A DNA stretch of 64,000 nt from Candidatus Gastranaerophilales bacterium (GTDB lineage Bacteria; Cyanobacteriota; Vampirovibrionia; Gastranaerophilales; Gastranaerophilaceae): contig CALUWJ010000003.1 of NCBI GenBank assembly GCA_944324455.1, forward strand, positions 81,072 through 145,071, read 5' to 3'. The position numbers and the translations under genes were made by a program. Under the pieces are notes generated by a model. The model did not search any database. It was given only the letters and a program-made list of their open reading frames with translations, and was not told the DNA's origin. Each line of letters starts with the position of its first letter. The stretch's first letter is position 1. Positions 62,118-64,000 of the stretch are shown here, one piece after another.

Positions 62118-62837
62118 TCATTTTTTTGAGAAATCTAATTTTTGAAGCATTATTTTTTTGCCATTTTGCAATAAGCAAAATTTGTTGTACGTATATAATG
62201 AGTTTCCGCAAAAATAATCAAAAACCTCTGTTGTGGTTGTTGTGTTACGCTTATTTGGAATTGAATTTTTTTGAATTGAACTAATTATTTTTTTAGAAGG
62301 ATTAAATACTGTTCTTTTAATCATTTGTCCGTTTTTGTATTCTTCCATGGTTTTTTCGGCGCTGCCTGTTATGCTTTTTAGAATAATTTGTGTATCTGAA
62401 TTAATTTTAATTGTGTTATCAAAATTTAAATTTGAAAATTTTTTCAGTTTTGAAATAGAGTCAATATATTCTTTTTTTGACACCTGTTGTATGAAAGCAT
62501 TTTTTCTTAATTTTGAAAATATATTTTTATCGCTAAATTTAATGATTTTATTTTTTGTTAACTGTGCATTATGAAATATTTTTTCTTTTGCCATGGTTAA
62601 AAAATTAGATGCGTTATAGTTGAATTTATTTTTTAATGCGGAAGCAATTCCACCTATAGAAAATGTAAATAGTATAAAAGCCGGAACTAAGAAATTGTTT
62701 TTTTGTGAAAAATTAATATCACAAATGAGTTTTTCTTGGTTTTCATGGTTGGTTGAAGTTGTTTTTTTGTTGTAATTAATATAGTTTGCTTTGTGTTCCG
62801 GATTAATCGGAAAAGCAACGGGGAAAAAAGATGACAT
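62118..62837 (-). CDS. Hypothetical protein with one membrane helix
   Basis: 239 residues. After a polar N-terminus one membrane helix (about 50-67, FLVPAFILFTFSIGGIAS) is followed by a basic helical segment (AKEKIFHNAQLTKNKIIKF). A C-terminal beta-rich part follows (KTMEEYKNGQMIKRTVFN, TTEVFDYFCGNSLYTYN), whose strand-turn style recalls the protein at 28211. AAAGGA precedes the ATG. No family is recognised. The 199 nt between it and the CAU tRNA hold no other gene. Confidence 0.65.
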   Translation of the reverse strand: MSSFFPVAFPINPEHKANYINYNKKTTSTNHENQEKLICDINFSQKNNFLVPAFILFTFSIGGIASALKNKFNYNASNFLTMAKEKIFHNAQLTKNKIIKFSDKNIFSKLRKNAFIQQVSKKEYIDSISKLKKFSNLNFDNTIKINSDTQIILKSITGSAEKTMEEYKNGQMIKRTVFNPSKKIISSIQKNSIPNKRNTTTTTEVFDYFCGNSLYTYNKFCLLQNGKKIMLQKLDFSKK

Positions 62838-63036
62838 TTTTGTCCTTTCGAAGTCGTATCGTTATGTTACTACAAAACTCGTATAAATTTTTTTTTGCTT
62901 TTTTTGAAATTTTGTAACAAATCTTTATTTTGCGCAATTGACAGGTTGTATTTCAATTTGAGCATTAATTTTTTGAAATAAAAAATTAATGCTTGATAAT
63001 TTTATATTTACTTGGTAGAATTAAATGAGTCGTCAC

Positions 63037-63108
<72 letters not shown>

Positions 63109-63117
63109 GATTTAATT

Positions 63118-63142
63118 GAGAGCAGTTTAGGCTCTCTTTTTT
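63118..63142 (+). terminator. Terminator after the CAU tRNA
   Basis: GAGAGC/GCTCTC stem with loop AGTTTAG followed by six T residues, 10 nt after the tRNA. Confidence 0.85.
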
Positions 63143-63251
63143 AGTGCCAGAACGGGCACGCAATCGCCATGTGGTAGGGTATTTGCACTTGGCACGAGCT
63201 CAACGCTCCTGCCTGCGTGCTTCGCTGTAATTTAACGACCGGTTTGATTTG

Positions 63252-63274
63252 TACGGATATTTTGATTATTTTGG
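63252..63274 (+). repeat. End-type repeat R1
   Basis: Consensus TACGGATANTTTGATTATTT followed by TGG. R1 and R3 differ at one base in 23. Confidence 0.8.
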
Positions 63275-63363
63275 CTTAGGTCGCTCTGTGAGGGCGTTTT
63301 CAGGTCGGAAAATTACGATAACCCGCAAAAATCAAACTGCCGAAATGGACTTTTTGGGGACTG

Positions 63364-63384
63364 TACGGATAGATTGATTTTTTC
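63364..63384 (+). repeat. End-type repeat R2 (diverged)
   Basis: Reads TACGGATAGATTGATTTTTT; it matches R3 over most of its first 20 bases and diverges afterwards. Confidence 0.65.
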
Positions 63385-63419
63385 TTAATATAGCTGGTTT
63401 TAACACCGTTTTTAAGGTT

Positions 63420-63442
63420 TACGGATAGTTTGATTATTTTGG
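63420..63442 (+). repeat. End-type repeat R3
   Basis: Same orientation as R1 and 168 bp from it. Multiple directly repeated sites at one end are usual for transposase-binding arrays of Mu- and Tn7-like elements. Confidence 0.8.
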
Positions 63443-63718
63443 TATAGTCCAGTTGTGCAAAAAGCGTAAGCCAGAGTGAAGACCAAAACGACGAATTTTG
63501 GTCGTAACTGTTGATAGCCGCCGTAGGATAATTGAGCAAACGAACGACAGCGCAAGCGATAGTGAGTTTTGCGAAATACCCACAGGCGGAATTTATGAGT
63601 AGAATTTTAATCTTCCATTTCGGAAAATTTAACACAAGGTTTTGGAAATTTTAATGATACGAAAACGACATACACTCATTCTTAGCGAGCACAAGCGAGC
63701 TTTAGAATGATGGATGCA

Positions 63719-63766
63719 AAACTCTAACATACAAGCAATTTTAATTGCGTAAGTATGTTAAGAGTT
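63719..63766. repeat. Long interrupted inverted repeat
   Basis: AACTCTAACATAC pairs with GTATGTTAAGAGTT (one bulge) around an inner GCAATT/AATTGC hairpin. It lies 60 nt before the transposase-like frame and could be a transcription attenuator or protein-binding site. Confidence 0.7.
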
Positions 63767-63828
63767 GTTGCCAAAGCTTAGGATATGATGTTCCAATACA
63801 TATACTTCCGAGCTAATGTGTGTCTGCG

Positions 63829-64000
63829 ATGAAAAACGAAGAATATATAGATATAAGCAAAGCTTTTAGCTCCTCACTCGTCGAAAAAGTTGGTGCAAGC
63901 ACCACTTTTAACTCGTTCGTCCCTATTAATAAAATAGCAGAATTAAAAGGGTTAAAAAGTAACCGTTCATTAAGATTAGCAATTCAAAAAGGTAAATATA
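63829..64000 (+). CDS. Transposase-like N-terminal fragment (Mu/Tn552-type DNA-binding region), cut by window edge
   Basis: 57 codons from ATG 63829, running off the window; a GTG at 63820 is an alternative start and neither has a good ribosome site. After KNEEYIDISKAFSSS the sequence FVPINKIAELKGLKSNRSLR continues to LAIQKGKY. This resembles the helix-turn-helix that begins Mu-type transposases (pattern xxIAxxKGxSxRxxxxAIxxGKY). The catalytic DDE domain would lie beyond the window. The preceding repeats support the reading. The assignment is tentative. Confidence 0.5.
   Translation, partial: MKNEEYIDISKAFSSSLVEKVGASTTFNSFVPINKIAELKGLKSNRSLRLAIQKGKY

Larger units (their letters stand above)
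63143..63828. mobile_element. Left edge of a probable mobile element, non-coding
   Basis: About 690 bp without a convincing gene. Its base composition is visibly richer in G+C than the rest of the window. It holds three related repeats (63252, 63364, 63420), hairpins at 63481-63503 (GACCAAAA/TTTTGGTC) and 63719-63766, and a separated inverted pair CCGAAATGGA/TCCATTTCGG (63339, 63613). It lies between a tRNA with its terminator and a transposase-like start. The outer boundary cannot be fixed from this window. Confidence 0.5.

Noticed and set aside
63249..63442. CRISPR array
   Set aside because: Only three diverged repeats with unequal spacing (112 and 56 bp) and no cas genes; they fit transposon-end sites better.
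63300..63635. A 111-codon minus-strand ORF in the element flank
   Set aside because: It crosses the repeats, has no ribosome site or recognisable domain, and its composition looks like non-coding sequence.

Overview
The window is about 30% G+C, densely coded, and comes from a bacterium. The best pointer to the lineage is the response regulator at 1934-2677, which matches cyanobacterial RpaB (Ycf27) almost throughout, although no photosynthesis gene is present. Rubrerythrin, a ferredoxin-dependent 2-oxoacid oxidoreductase, EtfAB and a persulfide-handling flavoprotein suggest a fermentative anaerobe. Several lineage-type proteins of unknown function carry a short N-terminal or internal SFKG/FG motif. 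Together these fit the non-photosynthetic sister group of Cyanobacteria (Vampirovibrionia/Melainabacteria, order Gastranaerophilales). This placement is inferred from memory of protein families, not from a search.

Layout. 1-6.5 kb: a truncated radical SAM gene at the left edge, rpaB, an M14 peptidase, and an rny-ymdB-PHP phosphoesterase operon in which rny seems to start at ATT. 6.7-15.3 kb: lineage-specific unknown genes, two unannotated small-protein genes, a DciA-type gene, metK, a CheD-fold protein and a four-domain sulfur-transfer flavoprotein. 15.3-19.8 kb: tRNA-Leu(CAA) with a partial duplication of its 5' end and upstream region, gatB, and a cluster encoding two related HEAT-like proteins. 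19.8-35 kb: Slt-type transglycosylase, rubrerythrin, ileS, secA, dxr, hemW, a SIS-domain protein, etfBA and a candidate small RNA on the minus strand. 35-44.7 kb: a degenerate alpha/beta hydrolase, YitT, a solute-binding lipoprotein, an apparently dead membrane pyrophosphatase, YjbQ, an M24 peptidase, an RNA methyltransferase, a pseudopilin, an MTA phosphorylase and YggT. 44.7-49.6 kb: a minus-strand operon of four VOR/KOR subunits followed by fabH and fabF. 49.6-62.8 kb: a sugar MFS transporter, DedA, two membrane proteins of unknown function, ribF, rel, a GAF-GGDEF-HD-GYP protein, a glycosyltransferase and aspS. 63.0-64.0 kb: a tRNA with CAU anticodon, then a compositionally different stretch with repeats leading into a transposase-like N-terminus that runs off the window.

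How genes fit together. The VOR-fabH-fabF operon could link branched-chain 2-oxoacid oxidation to acyl-CoA primers for fatty-acid synthesis. The rny-ymdB pairing is an RNA-turnover module. Rel and the GGDEF/HD-GYP protein provide two nucleotide second-messenger systems.

The observations most worth following are: (1) a 74-nt minus-strand small RNA candidate at 34960-35033 with the architecture of cyanobacterial Yfr1; (2) a membrane pyrophosphatase paralogue lacking the catalytic Asp/Lys residues; (3) a recurring arrangement in which a -10 hexamer lies exactly 6 nt before an ATG with no Shine-Dalgarno, implying leaderless mRNAs, including a divergent pair sharing one palindromic box; (4) 10-bp-periodic GTTAA repeats upstream of rpaB and other genes; (5) the ATT start of rny; and (6) the element edge next to the CAU tRNA.
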